From contig OU744449.1 in the NCBI GenBank assembly GCA_916610825.1, forward strand, positions 28,217,728 to 28,281,727: a stretch of DNA of 64,000 nucleotides. Direction: 5' to 3'. This stretch comes from Haliclystus octoradiatus. Taxonomy: Eukaryota; Cnidaria; Staurozoa; Stauromedusae; Haliclystidae. The position numbers and the translations under genes are program-made. The notes beneath the pieces were generated by a model. It made no database searches and was not told where the DNA came from. It saw only the letters and a program-made list of their open reading frames with translations. How positions within the stretch are numbered: position 1 is the stretch's first letter; the number at the start of each line of letters is the position of its first letter. Positions 38,401 through 49,909 of this stretch are shown here, one piece after another.

Positions 38401-41400
38401 AGTTGTTAATCAATGTTTATTTTGGATCCTGATTGGAATTAAGCTGATAAGCAATTGATTTCAACAACAGACTCTGTTCATTACCCCTGCATAGCAATTT
38501 ATTGAGTTCATGAGCCTCATGAACCATTCATCAACCTCCTGGATATTTTATGAATAGTTTATGTACATTTGGCCAATTAACGTTCATGAACTCATTTCGC
38601 GGGGTTAGCATAGATGCTTACTCTAATGGGTGAGTACTCCAGTTTGCGCAAGTGGTTCTGTAGTGGTTTAATATTGAATTTACGTCATTGTATAATTGTC
38701 TATTGTTATTCATTTCCTGTAAATCTATATGTGTATAAACTGTACCACGTAACCATTCTCTTTTGCCTCTTACTATCTTACTGTATGGTCGTGTCTGTTG
38801 TATCAAAGAGCTCTGACTAACGGCCATAGTAGCCCTTAGCATCTCTCCCTGTAATGTCAGCAGACACGGCCTGCCATTATCATAATAAAGAGTATCAAAA
38901 TTATATGGATTGTGTCGTTATTTAATCTCCTACAGTTCTATCTCTGCATAGACTCACCTACCAAATATTCTGATTCTAGCTTGTCCACTTCCAAAATCAA
39001 ATTATCTATTGTAGTAAATCTAGATACACTGTTTTTGTAATCTTAGCCTTTGGGTTGTTCCAAAACCTTTCCAGTGCATTTGAGTTGTCATTCTTCTTTG
39101 TTGTTGAACAATGAAGGCCAAAAATGGGACAACTTTCGTGGAAAAAGAGCCCTCGCGTAATAGTTGATTACTTAATTTTAATTATCATTCAAATGCCATT
39201 CCACGTTTTTCTAAGTTAACTCTTGCTGCATTACTTGTTCAAAGGTATCAATTTATCCATGCTTTTATTTTACAGTTATACATTTAAACCTACTAGAGAC
39301 ATATGGCGATGAACACTATATTGGGTTGACTGGTCTTGAAGTCTTGGGTCAAGATTTTACACCTATTCCGCTATCCCTTGACTATATTGATGTAAGTAAT
39401 TGATTACTATTATTGCATGCAAATTTCATGTCTCTTATTCCTGGCTGTTTCTCATCTATATATATATGCTTCTTTCTTATTAGGCCTACCCACGAGATCT
39501 AAATGAACTACCTGAATACAATTGCGATGATCGAACTCTAGACAAGTAAGACGTCTTTGCTTTGTGTAACTGCTGAAATGCTGTATTAGCCACTACATAT
39601 ATATGTTACCTGTTAATACTGACCAATTGCGATAGTGGATATTCTCAATTCAAATATAGCATTAATTAAATGACCATTATAAACAAGTGGCTGCTTAGTC
39701 AGGTTGGCCTTTTACAGAGTATTTGTTTGTGTAATGTCATCTTTGGATGTTACAATGTCATTTTGTCTTTACACCAACCTCATAGGTTGATCAATGGTGT
39801 AAATGTAACGACTTCAGATGAGCACATGTGGTTGATACCGTTTACATCTGGTGAGAATCATGTCATAACAATTACGCTACCGCAACGAAGCATCATCTGT
39901 GGTATTCGAGTTTGGAATTATAATAAATCAGCTGAAGATACACAACGCGGCGTAAGATCTTTTAATGATCCTTGTTTTGTTATTCGTTAAAGGCTATTTT
40001 ATGTTTTTTCACCATCACATTGACTAACTCAACTTGACCTAGGTATATACCGAAGTCAGTTTCTTGTTTGCTCACTGAGCAGTACTGATGTAGGCAAATG
40101 GCCAAAAACATGTACTTGTCTGTTGCTAGTTTAATGTTATCATTGTATGGCTTGTTTTATTGCAGGCTAAAACAGTTTACGTTGCTATTGATGGTATTGT
40201 GATTACCTCAAAAGAATGCCTTCTGCTGAGAAAAGGTATCTATAATGCAGTTACCTTCCATGTAAGCAAGTGGAGTTGGTATAATCCAAATTACCGCTTG
40301 CATCATATGCAACCTGATTTTGACGCCACTAAATTTGTTGTGTTGTCAAATTCAATGGATTTTCTGATCAATAAAATATTTGATAAATGAAATGCTAAGC
40401 AGAATTGACTTGCTCTTTCTTAGCTGGATGTGCTATTATATATGTCATTGTATTTCTACCTTATTGCAGTAAGATATAGCACATTCCTAAATCATGGCCG
40501 TCTATAGCGTGATATTGACCTTTTTAAATTTACTTTGTTTTTCTTGGATTTTAGCTCCTGGCCATTGTTTCTATGATTATGCACAAGATATTGTATTTGA
40601 TTCAAGTCTTGTACAAGATTGCTTCTCTCCAGACCCCACATTAGACAACAGGTAAGCTTCAAGTTCAATCTTATCACATTATGGTGTCACGAAGCCTTAA
40701 CAGGCTGTCTGAGGAAAACAATTTTACATAGATTTTAAAAATATGTAAGCATTCTGAAATCAATTAATTTTTCAGAAGTTCTGAAAAAGATCTAATTTTG
40801 AACTGAAATTTTCAACAGAAAACGCAAAAGGTTGAAACAGATGTAATTCATACTACTTTTGAATCATTATTAGTGGCAGGACATTTGAGTATGTGTTTGT
40901 AGCAGGCAACTATGACGTGCAGTATAATACTCCAGAAAAATGCAGTTCATGAGCGTATGAGCTGTTCGTAAACCTGACCAAAAGCTTAGGGCTATGTTGT
41001 CAATTCATGAACCAACATTGCATTAGCTCAATGCACTTACCTGACACCAAAACCATGAGAAAAAATTTTGAATCTCATGGCGTTTTCATGACATTTTCAC
41101 ATGAATATGGATGTTTCATGGTTATCAAACTTTTCCATGGCTTGAAAAATGTGTGGTTTTAAGTTTTTTATATTTTCATGGTTTTGGTTTTGGTAATGAA
41201 AGAATATTTCAATTCATTTATGAAATAGCCTAACCTAACCAGTTCTATAGACTATAGAATATTTGAGACATATAAATAGCTAATATGTAGTGGTCATTCG
41301 ATAGATTGTTATGCCGGTGTAGGTATTTTCTCGAAATTTCCTTCAAAAACTATTCTTTCTAATCAATGATTGATGTTTTGCAGTTTTAAACATTGAAGAT

Positions 41401-44400
41401 TGTTACAACAGTTTATTAATAATGCTGAAATGTGACAGTAATTTTGTTTTGAATTTCTTATACTCAGCTTCAGCACTGATCTTACCGATGGATCATCCTT
41501 TCCATTGCCGTTGGGATGTATCCTTTCAATTATTACAAGAGTTCAATAGACTACAGTTGCATTGATTCAACTCTTGAGTCATACTAACATTTTGTCAGGA
41601 TTATCTTCCTTCAACGTATGTAAAATGGACCAGAAAATCCTTTTTCTAACTAAAAACTTTCCATAGAAAATGTCTTGGAATATCGTAATTATTTCTCAAT
41701 TGCGAAGAAATAAGAAGCACAATTTATATTCTTTGGAATTTTGTACGGCTTTTTTACAGACCCCAACCTTTCAGTTAGGATATTCAATTGTTCATTCAAC
41801 ATTTATGGATGAGTTATTTTCATTGGACAGTATAGCAGTATGATCTTGGTAAGAAGATAATCGTCCCTATCTGTAGACAAGGAGTAATGTAACCCAGCGA
41901 GTCAAAAATGTATCCCTCTTAGCCTCTAGACCTTATAATGTGATGTATTTTCAAGATTGACGTTCCGCTTCATTATATTACACCAATGTTCATCAATGTT
42001 TCATAGACCAATTTTCGTGAACTGTTCATCAACGTTGCATAGACCTATTTTCATGAACTTTCCACAAACACCTTATCAGTTCATGAACGTTAAATGACCC
42101 AATTTTTCATAAATCTTTTCATAAACATTAAATGGCCCAATTTCGTGAACTGTTCACGAACTTTTAGTTAACTGTTTGTGGAAGTCAATAAATTTGGGCT
42201 CTTTAACGTTCATGAACTAGTTCATGACCTGTCTATAAACTGTTTATAAGGTGTTAATGTTCACAAAGTTCACGAACTGTTCAAGAGGCTCGTGAAGACT
42301 TCATGAACTCAGCAAAAACGTTTTGCAGGGAAATTTTCCAATTGTGTTCTATACCCACCCATTATATCAAAGGTGTTCTTGATGAAATTTGTAATAGATA
42401 TTATCATTATGAATCCTTAAAATAATATCTAATCAGTTGTTTATGAATTCCATTTGCTGTCCACATGGGGAGACCTCTATTACGTTGGTTTGAATGGCAT
42501 CGAATTATATGATGGAAATGGGGACAAAATCAACATATCACCAAACAGTATCATTTCATTACTCTTGGTTCTGGAAAAGGGGTGACAATAAACGGGTTGT
42601 GATGTTAACAGGTTTGCGCTGTATAGAAAGGTGCTTTTTCCTATACGAAAATATCGAAAAAGTTCACGAAAGAACGGTCATTAGCGTCCATTAACTGTTC
42701 GTGGCTTTTGGATGGAATATTGCTAACCTCTCTAAAGTGTCCACTACTTTATGACCTCTAAAGTAATGTGGACGGTGTCGCCCTACCGAAGGCACCCGTA
42801 CCACTCCTCTATTTCTAGAAGAGTGGCTCTTTTCGCTAAGAGCAATGATGTTAAACGCTCCTTAGATCTCAGCCGCGACACTGCAGATCAATTTCAACAG
42901 ATTTCATGGCAGATAGACCTTGATTGTCAATGCGCAACGATGCGCCGCAGCTACTCACAATGCAATTCCTTCTGAACCATTCCATCCGCCATCCTTAGAT
43001 GGTACTCATTTGATGTTTCAGATAAAGTCAAGGCTGAGTTGACCTGAGGGGGATTTGAACCACAGTCGATGAGATATGATACGATCTGAAGTTCAGTTGC
43101 TCTGCCAACTGAGCTAATCACCCCTTAAACGACCTCTGCACCTAATGACTTAAACGACCTAATGACCTCTGCAAACAGGTCACATCGTAAATGCTTCTAC
43201 CACACTATATCTCAAATGATTCTGGTTTTCTGTTATATAATTTAACACCAATCAAGATGTTGCTGCATATCCAGATAGTGTCAATGTGCTTGACGAGTCA
43301 GCACAAGACATGCGCACACCTGATAAACTGGTTGATGGTATTAATGCCACGCACGATAGTACACATATGTGGCTTGCACCAATCATTCCTGACGTGGTTT
43401 GTAGATTTTTTATCATTTTGCCTGCATGAAATTTGCAAAAGTCTGTCTGTAACCCAGAATTGATTTCATACAGATTTATAGTTATAATTGTTTTATATCT
43501 TCATTTATCACAGGGATATCTCTGTGTAATTATATAGTATAGAAATACATTGAAGCCTGTATATAACAGCCACCTATAAGATACTTGACTTTTATCTGCA
43601 GGTGGCGTTTAATATACATGAATCTGATTCAATAGAAAACGCTATTTAGACATTGCAAGAGTGGCCAGGTGTGACTACAGCAGTAATAGTATAGAGATAA
43701 ACCGTCGCAGCATAGGAATGTGCCGTCCCTTTTTCGTCAACATATTTGCTATACAAAGAACACCACAAATCAAGGTCAGACATATCTGACAAGGAAACTT
43801 GAAAATAAGACAATTCACAATACAAAATATTATGAAACGATACTACCTGCCTATTGGCCAATAAATTGACCACTGTAGACAGGTAGTCCTTATAAACAGT
43901 ATTAGTTTAATACAGTAATGCTCTATACTAATGTTTGACTGTATTGAGCATTCCATTATCATATTTTTCTCGTGACTGACAAAGCATTTAAAATAGATCA
44001 TAATATCATTCACGTAGGACAGCAGAATCTTTGAGTAGAACCTGTGGATACAATTGCAAAAATGGTTGCATTGTTTTCATCTGTTTAATTTTTTTCTTTC
44101 TTCTATTTATGTTAGCAAAATGCCATATACATTGTTTTCGATGTGCCTGTGACTGTTTCCATGGTAAAGCTATGGAATTATGCAAAAACGCCGACTCGAG
44201 GTGTCAATTTATTCACGGTAAAAATAGTTATTTATCCTTAAATATTCCCTAAAATTTGCACAAGAGCATGCCAAGAAGAGTTACGCACTAGGCATTATTA
44301 CATTACTTGAGATAGATTTTGTTTTAGGATTTGTCATTTATCCACAAACCTCAATAAGATTGAAGCTTTTTTCACCGGGGCAGCTGGTTAATGGATTAGT

Positions 44401-46226
44401 GATTAGTATTTTTGGAGCGTGTGTGCGTTTAATGCCTGGATACCCTTACCCTGTGTTGCCATTTCTGAAGCTAATTAATAAATGCTGGGATCTGTTAACT
44501 AGAACCAAACCACTTGGATACACTTATACTGTAAATATAAAGCGAGCAATTTAACGCTTATTTTTTGCATGTATTTTGAGAAGTGAGTGTCATAGTTTTT
44601 ATAATGTTTGTGTTCAATTGATTGGAACCTAAAAGTAACCAATATTGCTCCTGCCAATGATTGAACCCAAGACCCTGCGAATGGATGTTCGTACAGCCCC
44701 AACACGACATGGGTCGGTAGCAGTTCAGTCTCAATTTATCTCTAATGTTGAATGATTTACTGGCTCAACAAACCATTTATTTTCAAATCATAGCTGCTCG
44801 TTGATGATCTTCTTGTCTACAATGGTATTCTACCAATGGTCTGCAATCGGTCACGTGGTATTCTCCCCTCTATTGATCTACCAGTACCACATGCGGTTAT
44901 ATCGTTTGGTAATCCACACGGGCTCAATGCAGACGAAAGGAAGTTCTTGCTCAGGTAAATATAGTAAAGTAGGAGACAGAAAAAGTGACAGAGATTTATC
45001 TTGTCTGATGTCTAGATAAGATGTATCATAAGAAGGACCTATCGATGTGTGGTTAGGCTTTGATGTGCAAGAAGACATTTGTATGTTCATGAATTTCATT
45101 GGTTGATTTATTTTCATATTTCAGTTCGTCTGGTTGTGGCTTCGAGGCAGAGCAAAATTTTCAATTAACTAATGACTTTGGTGATGTTACTGTAACCGAT
45201 CAAAAATCAAGAAATGACAATGCCAACCCACGTAAGAATGACTCAAAATAGGAAGCACCAGCTAGAGGCAGTTCCGAAATGAAGAAAAAGATCACCCTCC
45301 CAACTCATAACCAATAACCAGTAACCAGACATCCGTATGATAGCAGACCTTCCAAGTCTCACGGCTTTGCCGTGAGTCTCACGCTTTTACACTGATTCTC
45401 ACGGTCTCACGGTTTTTCTAACCTTCTCACGGCAAAATCCAATCTTAAGAAAATGTCCCTACTTTCTGTGTATAAACTCTTTGATAATCTAATTAATGTT
45501 CAACATCTTAATTTATACTCTGTTGGATTATTCTGGTTGTTGTTTCTGAACTGCTTTATGTTTTTAAGTGTCAACATTATCCAAAATGTTGTCGTAAATT
45601 TTCGTTTCTAGCCATTCTGAATCCATGATGAAATGCATGCCCTCAACCCCCTATAATTGGACCATCTCTTCGGGGCGGCCCCTATATTTTATCCCCATAA
45701 TACGGAATTTCAAAAATCTCACTATTTTTTCAAATCCCAAGTTGGAAGGTCTGATGATAGTAAAGTTACCCCCACGACTTTTTATTTGGTAAATGCTCAC
45801 CTTGATGGATGTGTCTGTAGCCAAATTATTGACTTGCCCCAGTCCCAGTTACTTGATATTCCGAAATTTGATGGCTGGTCCACTGTATCAAGAGTCGAAC
45901 AGTGCATGTAAGCTATAATGTTACAATTTAAAAGGCACGCTATTGCGGAGATATTAATTTTAACTCACACTATCCTCGTACAGGACCTTTGGACGAACAG
46001 AGACAAAGGTTTGATTTAAGATAGGATTTGCATTGCATCCTATTCAAGTGTTATAGAGTTCTTCTCATTGCCCCTATCGATTTAAGTTGATAACTTTTTC
46101 TTCAAAAGAGACCTGATGACAATGATTTTTTGATAGCAAATTGATATATAATATATTGATCTCTCTTGTTTAGGTCATCGCCCTTCTACAAGTGTTCGAA
46201 ATACAAGAACAAAGCTACATCGATAA
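21659..46226 (+). CDS. KATNIP: Katanin-interacting protein (KATNIP/KIAA0556), complete, 49 exons
   Basis: All 49 exons join in frame to 1556 residues (human about 1618): 21659-21685, 22575-22627, 22744-22889, 23028-23082, 23869-23908, 24179-24239, 24406-24521, 25224-25316, 25396-25458, 26130-26283, 26794-26833, 27558-27611, 27734-27792, 27884-27912, 28192-28268, 28387-28615, 28795-28908, 29028-29168, 30850-30924, 31079-31192, 31595-31659, 32021-32131, 32806-32859, 33436-33480, 33657-33727, 33943-34129, 34698-34749, 34849-35029, 35666-35768, 36304-36514, 36808-36902, 36983-37085, 37172-37266, 37559-37598, 37708-37854, 37933-37999, 38081-38149, 39276-39391, 39484-39545, 39786-39951, 40166-40235, 40555-40651, 41468-41517, 42437-42547, 43257-43396, 44116-44217, 44794-44954, 45125-45231, 46174-46226. 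The N-terminus has the family signature [11 protein letters not shown] and [12 protein letters not shown], then acidic linkers. Four DUF4457-type units follow, each opening with a form of [16 protein letters not shown] (near residues 408, 905, 1150, 1340) and containing WNYNKS-like strands. KATNIP binds katanin and microtubules at the ciliary base and is a Joubert syndrome gene in humans. The donor after 31659 is GC. Confidence 0.96.
21973..22368. repeat. 36 bp minisatellite, 11 units
   Basis: Eleven head-to-tail units start CATGTATACAAGGAACAAGG and continue with CCTACTTGCCTCTGGT; only a few single-base differences separate units. It lies in KATNIP intron 1. Because 36 is a multiple of three, both strands are open: the plus strand reads [12 protein letters not shown] and the minus strand [12 protein letters not shown] per unit. 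I treat these frames as a by-product, not genes. Confidence 0.95.
23220..23770. mobile_element. MITE-C cluster, several degenerate TTCATGAAC copies
   Basis: Repeated GTTCATGAACTG, GTTCATGAACGTTAAATG and CTTATGAACAGTTCATG words fill this KATNIP intron, including CCCCTGCAAAGAAT-type ends near 23584. At least two copies are overlaid; ends are not resolved. Confidence 0.65.
24645..24935. mobile_element. MITE-C copy
   Basis: It starts CTCCCTGCAAAAATCAATATG and continues with spaced TTCATGAACTG words. In a KATNIP intron. Confidence 0.6.
25922..26100 (+). mobile_element. MITE-A copy
   Basis: It begins CAGCTAAATCTGTATG and keeps CAGGGTTGATTCAATAGAAA and GCCGCTGTATAGAGGTGA. It ends just before a KATNIP acceptor. 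Confidence 0.65.
26412..26555. mobile_element. MITE-C copy with both ends (CCCCTG .. GCAAGGG)
   Basis: A 144 bp copy between CCCCTGTAAAAACAGTTCAT and TTTTTCCGCAAGGG, with GTTCATGAACTG palindromes between. It is one of the clearest copies for defining the family ends. Confidence 0.7.
27356..27460. repeat. 45 bp tandem repeat, about 2.3 units
   Basis: The unit starts CATATGTCTTTGTACATACA at 27356, 27401 and 27446. In a KATNIP intron. Confidence 0.9.
28015..28090. mobile_element. MITE-C fragment
   Basis: AGGTTCATGAACAGTTAAAA and AAGGTGTTCATGAACAGTTC mark a short piece of the family. Confidence 0.5.
29272..29423. mobile_element. MITE-C copy with both ends
   Basis: It runs from CCCCATGTTAAAATAGTTCA to ATATATTTGCAGGG, 152 bp, with the usual ATTTAAGTTCC and TTCATGAACTCC words. 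Confidence 0.65.
29466..29499. repeat. (GATA)n microsatellite
   Basis: About eight GATA units in a KATNIP intron. Confidence 0.95.
30520..30745 (-). mobile_element. LINE relic, C-terminal reverse-transcriptase region
   Basis: On the minus strand the frame reads [20 protein letters not shown] and continues [13 protein letters not shown]. YGSExWT is the hallmark that follows the RT domain of many non-LTR retrotransposons. The fragment lies in the largest KATNIP intron (29169-30849) and is preceded by a 38 bp tandem duplication of GACAAATGACGCAACATAAT. Clade not assignable. Confidence 0.5.
31410..31505. mobile_element. MITE-C fragment
   Basis: Diverged TTCATAAGTT and GTGTTCATGAAAGG words in a KATNIP intron. 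Confidence 0.4.
32890..33055. mobile_element. MITE-C copy
   Basis: Dense GTTCATGAACTGTTTATGAC-type palindromes; ends unclear. Confidence 0.6.
34234..34400. mobile_element. MITE-C copy with both ends
   Basis: It runs from CCCCCCTGAAAACCTTTTCA to TTAATCTTTTGCAGG, 167 bp, with paired AATTTTCATAAACTGTTCAT and GAAAATTAGGCAAATTAACG that can fold on each other. Confidence 0.7.
37398..37503. repeat. Two (GTCA)n blocks
   Basis: GTCA runs at about 37398-37432 and 37466-37503 flank 30 bp of diverged sequence in a KATNIP intron. Confidence 0.9.
38484..38604. mobile_element. MITE-C copy with both ends
   Basis: CCCCTGCATAGCAATTTATT at the left and GAACTCATTTCGCGGGG at the right, with TTCATGAGCC and ATTAACGTTCATGAACTC between. 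Confidence 0.65.
38750..38890 (-). repeat. Dispersed repeat D, minus-strand copy
   Basis: Reverse complement of the 19331-19470 repeat (GTTAGTCAGAGCTCTTTGAT, ACAACAGACACGACC, CTGACATTACAGGGAGAG). In a KATNIP intron. Confidence 0.6.
41042..41207. mobile_element. Small foldback element, ACCAAAACCATGA ends
   Basis: ACCAAAACCATGAGAAAAAA on the left faces TTTTCATGGTTTTGGT on the right; CATGG words recur between. Flanks give no clear duplication. Confidence 0.55.
41985..42332. mobile_element. MITE-C, two or more copies in tandem or nested
   Basis: Many TTCATGAACTG, GTTCATGAACGTTAAATG and CACGAACTGTTC words end in AAAAACGTTTTGCAGGG (42332). The length suggests overlapping copies. Confidence 0.65.
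42763..43124 (-). mobile_element. tRNA-derived SINE-A, intact copy
   Basis: On the minus strand it opens GGGGTGATTAGCTCAGTTGG (A box) and has GTGGTTCAAATCCCC (B box) about 50 nt further on, so it derives from a tRNA and carries an internal Pol III promoter. The body extends to the TACCGAAGG..GTCGCC 3' end near 42763, 362 bp in total. In a KATNIP intron. Two other copies are listed. Confidence 0.85.
43546..43945 (+). mobile_element. MITE-A, two partial copies around unrelated sequence
   Basis: A left half (GAAGCCTGTATATAACAGCC to GCAAGAGTGGCC, near 43670) and a further partial copy (GACCACTGTAGACAGGTAG to GTTTGACTGTA, 43868-43945) enclose about 190 bp of other sequence. Confidence 0.6.
45344..45753. 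mobile_element. 410 bp DNA transposon remnant, CAGACCTTCCAA ends
   Basis: Ends CAGACCTTCCAA and TTGGAAGGTCTG are exact inverted repeats and are flanked by the direct repeat ATGATAG (45337-45343 and 45754-45760). The left part repeats TCTCACGG and forms a hairpin (CTCACGGCTTTGCCGTGAG). In the last KATNIP intron. Confidence 0.8.
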
Positions 46227-46835
46227 CATCGACAGTTTTGCTGCATAGTACAGTATATAAATCAATATTTATAACCTATAGAGGTACCTAGTTAATATAT
46301 ACACGAAGAATAAGATACACATATACGTATTTATTATATTCAATAATCAATCGACTCATATAATGTACATTTTATTAGACTGTTTTAGAATCAATCTAAT
46401 TTAAATAGAAATAATATATTGGGATTAATTACGAAGCTAAAATATGTTCTATCGTAATAATTTATAGTCACGTGCAAAACCATAATCGATATTCATAAAT
46501 ATAACAAACTTTATTACAGTCCTTGCTTTGTTTTTTTTATATCTGTTATTATTTTATTTCGATTAAATTACTATTATCTTCAACGTTATTATAAGACTTC
46601 AGATACTATTTGCTAACTACGTGCATTTTATACATTTGACTGTCTGTTTTGGATCATGAGACTTTTTGAATATCGTCTCAGCCAGAATTTACCTCGTCTT
46701 CAAATAGTGCCTCTCACGTGACTTGAAAAATTACAAAATATGGGTACAAAGCTGAAGTGTAGAACTTGAAGAAATCAGAGAAGTTGGGATTCAACTTCAT
46801 ATATTTTAATAAGATATTTTGATTAGTAGTGAATT
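46227..46835. other. Spacer between KATNIP and LAMTOR2
   Basis: Very AT-rich; no exon. It should hold the KATNIP 3' UTR and the LAMTOR2 promoter. No convincing AATAAA just after the KATNIP stop. Confidence 0.45.
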
Positions 46836-49607
46836 ATGTTGAAGCCTAAAGCTCTTGCTGATGTTTTGGGTCAAGCTAATACCGGTGGTGTAACGAGTAC
46901 GATGTAAGTAAACGGTTTAAACTCAGACCCGATTGGCCTAGGCCTATTCCATCATGATCTAAACTGAGATTGACAATCAATTAAAAATTGTATTGAAGTT
47001 GTTTTGGCTGAACGATGACAAACATAGGTATCACGTCTCAAAGTAAAATAATTTAGAGGTTATACATTATAAGGTGTCAAAGCATAAAACAGTTAAATTC
47101 GTCCCAAACGAATAGAAACTGTGTTTGTAATTAAATGAAAAAACACTCAAAGTTGGTAAATCAAAAACTTACTTTATATCTTGTTCAGCTGCAGTTTGAT
47201 GGTGGATGCGACATACGTCAGGCTAACCACTTTCCTAACTATTACATTATTACCTGGGAATGATGAGTCCCCATAAACACCATAATTATGGAGAGAATAA
47301 GATTCTAGCTTAGAAGTTGATAAATATTGCTCAAGCCAAGCGAATGCATCAAAAATGCAACAAAAACTTGATTTCAGCTGGAGGCATTATATCGGCTGCG
47401 TACAATGCATTATTATCTTTAGAAGTGAATTTATTATCATAACACTAAACATCAGCACGACAAGTCACACAAATGGATTTGATGATCTTGTAGGACTTTG
47501 GCTCGACTTGAGAGAGGAAGAAGCAACAACAATGATGCAACATCAACATTTACAACAAGACTGAATCTAGGCTACAAAGTATTGATCACAATTAACAATG
47601 CGTGACTAATCTTGGAACAGAAGAAGAGAAACAAAAACAAACTATTCATAAATTTCAATTTTAAATTTTCAACAAATACCAAATACGAAGAAATTTTCTA
47701 TTTGAAATGTTACAGTCTGTTCTCCTGATTGTGAACTGTTAAACTGATCTAATTTTGTGATTTGTTATTATTTTTCCAGGCTTTTGAATCATGAAGGATC
47801 ACTCCTGGCATACTCAGGTAGCAACGATAAGGATGCTAAAGTTAGAGCAGCAGTTGCATCAAACATATGGGCGGCATACGAACAGAATGGTAAAAGTGCC
47901 TTGAAGGATGACACACTGCGATTCATGTTCTTGGATTGCGAGGTAGTTACTGTTGCATGTAATTATTTTATCATGTGTTAAAAATGTAAGAACATCCTGG
48001 ACCTACTGTGATGAAATAAAAAAATATAATATGCAAGGGCACACATTTTTAAAGTTTTTTCCCAGGTGTTGAGTCTTATGTTATGACATGATGTGTTGTA
48101 GTTCGAATTTGTACTCAGTTATTTTTTGCCTTTTTATGAACTCTCAAACTACTCTTTCATGGCTTGGTTACTGATGAAAATCACTCGCTGAGGCGGCTTA
48201 CGATTTTCTAACGCCTTTCTTGTGTTCTCGATACCCCACACTCATGCAATTATGAGGCTGTAATTCATAGCTCCCTCTTCATTATTGTTGATTGAAGATG
48301 CCACCATCCCATGTCTATAGTGCATGCTATTGTCATCTGATAATAATCGTGTGAGTAGTTATGTCAGGACCAAGTTGGAGATGTCACAGATGTGGCCTTG
48401 ATGGTAGGCCTAATACTGTATTATTTCTTTGCGTTAATGTAATGGAAAGCATGTTGATTATTGTCTTCTCAACTCATTTGTTATCTAACTCTTGTTTTTT
48501 TTTGTTTAGCAAGGAAAAGTGACAGTGACAAAGATCGGTGGCATTCTCCTATGTATGTACTCATCACGGGACGTTGGTTTTGGTCTATTAAAAGCAAAGG
48601 TAAATAAATACTTTTTTCTCAACCATCACATGTGTTCATATGAATAGTTGTTTCGCTTTGTATCTGATGCAAAGTGTGTTCTGAAAGACAATCAAAACTT
48701 GTTTGGTTTTGTTTTAACATTCAAGAATAATTTAGTTCATGAACAGGGTTCATCAAAGGGTTTTTCCTGTCGGAAACCTTGAATTATATCTGTACCATTT
48801 TGAACAACTTCTTTTTCCTTAATTTCGTTTTGAATTGAACATCTTTTGTTGTCACTACCCAGATCTGCAAATTTTTCATTTCCATAATAATTTGATAATA
48901 GACTGAGCGCTGACCACAGATATAAAACGGCTGGCTTCTCCAGGCAACTTGAAATTCACATATGTAAGTGTTCATAAACATATACAATGAAACCTGTATA
49001 TAACAGCCACCTATGAGAGGTAGATAAACTGACCACTATGTGGAGGTGGCCTTTATATACAGGGTTGATTCAATAGAAAATATTACTTTAAACATATCAA
49101 GAGTGGCCACTATAGACAGGTGGCCGCTTTATAGAGGTGACCGTTATAACAGGTTTGACTGTACTCAATACTTTAATGTTTCTTATTTTAACGCCTTTGA
49201 GGTAATGGCAGATGTGAACTTTTTTTCCCACACAATTTTGCAAATTCAGAAATGCATGACGATGACACAAAAGATATGTATCAAGAGAACTCTGACTCTA
49301 ACTCATTGTATGTGAGTTCCACAATTAAATATTTGAATTAAACAAGAAACAGGAAAGTACTTTTTATGTACACTACTATGTGACTTTTAAGTTACCCCCA
49401 GGCAAACCTTCAGGCCGTTTAGACATGCCGTACTCCGTTTATAACGTGATATACACTGAGCATGTGCAGATGGCTGTGATGCAAGTACTCAGCTATATCA
49501 CCATGAAGGAAACTATTTTAATAACAGATAGTCTTGTTTGTATTTTACATCAGGTAGAGGCATTATCTCATTACCTCAAAGAACCATTAAACCAAGTGAT
49601 TACATGA
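46836..49607 (+). CDS. LAMTOR2: LAMTOR2 (Ragulator subunit p14), complete
   Basis: Four exons, 46836-46903, 47780-47942, 48510-48599 and 49554-49607, join to 124 residues (human 125). It follows human LAMTOR2 almost position for position: MLKPKALADVLGQANTGGV, NHEGSLLAYSG, ASNIWAAYEQNG, KIGGILLCMYS, VGFGLLKAKVEAL and the ending EPLNQVIT. It is a single roadblock/LC7 domain. With LAMTOR3 it forms a heterodimer in the Ragulator scaffold, which holds Rag GTPases on lysosomes and recruits mTORC1. Introns carry one clean MITE-A and one hairpin repeat. It converges with the RRM gene; the stops are about 300 bp apart. Confidence 0.97.
48165..48245. repeat. Third copy of the CGGCTTACGATTTT hairpin repeat
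   Basis: AAAATCACTCGCTGAGGCGG followed by CTTACGATTTTCTAACGCC; see 2175-2300. Confidence 0.5.
48985..49161 (+). mobile_element. MITE-A, best full-length copy (177 bp)
   Basis: TA at 48983-48984 and 49162-49163 flank CAATGAAACCTGTATATAAC and the inverted end GTTATAACAGGTTTGACTG. The two halves can fold on each other (ACCACTATGTGGAGGTGGCC against GGCCACTATAGACAGGTGG). Confidence 0.8.
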
Positions 49608-49667
49608 CCTGTTGACGACAACATCTGTATTTTATAAGTTGACATCACAGCTGCATTCATATCGACC

Positions 49668-49673
49668 AATAAA
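49668..49673 (+). terminator. Poly(A) signal of LAMTOR2
   Basis: AATAAA 61 nt after the LAMTOR2 stop. Confidence 0.7.
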
Positions 49674-49909
49674 TGAACACGGAACTGATAATTTAGTCCA
49701 ATCAAGTCAAAGGCAGAAATGTGTCTTATATAATACAAATGTCAAGTAGTTATTTAATGGTGGATAATATACAGTATACCCTGGTTTAACATAATAGTAT
49801 GATGTCCTTGTTAAATACAAAATGATAACTATATACAGTATACAAATTCGAACGGAACTCAATTTTTACATAAATTCCATATTTTTCTATATGATATGAC
49901 ATTGTCCTT

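Noticed and set aside
44600-44710. tRNA gene or SINE head on the minus strand (GGGTTCAATCATTGG as B box)
   Set aside because: Only a B-box-like word is present; no matching A box or acceptor stem could be drawn.
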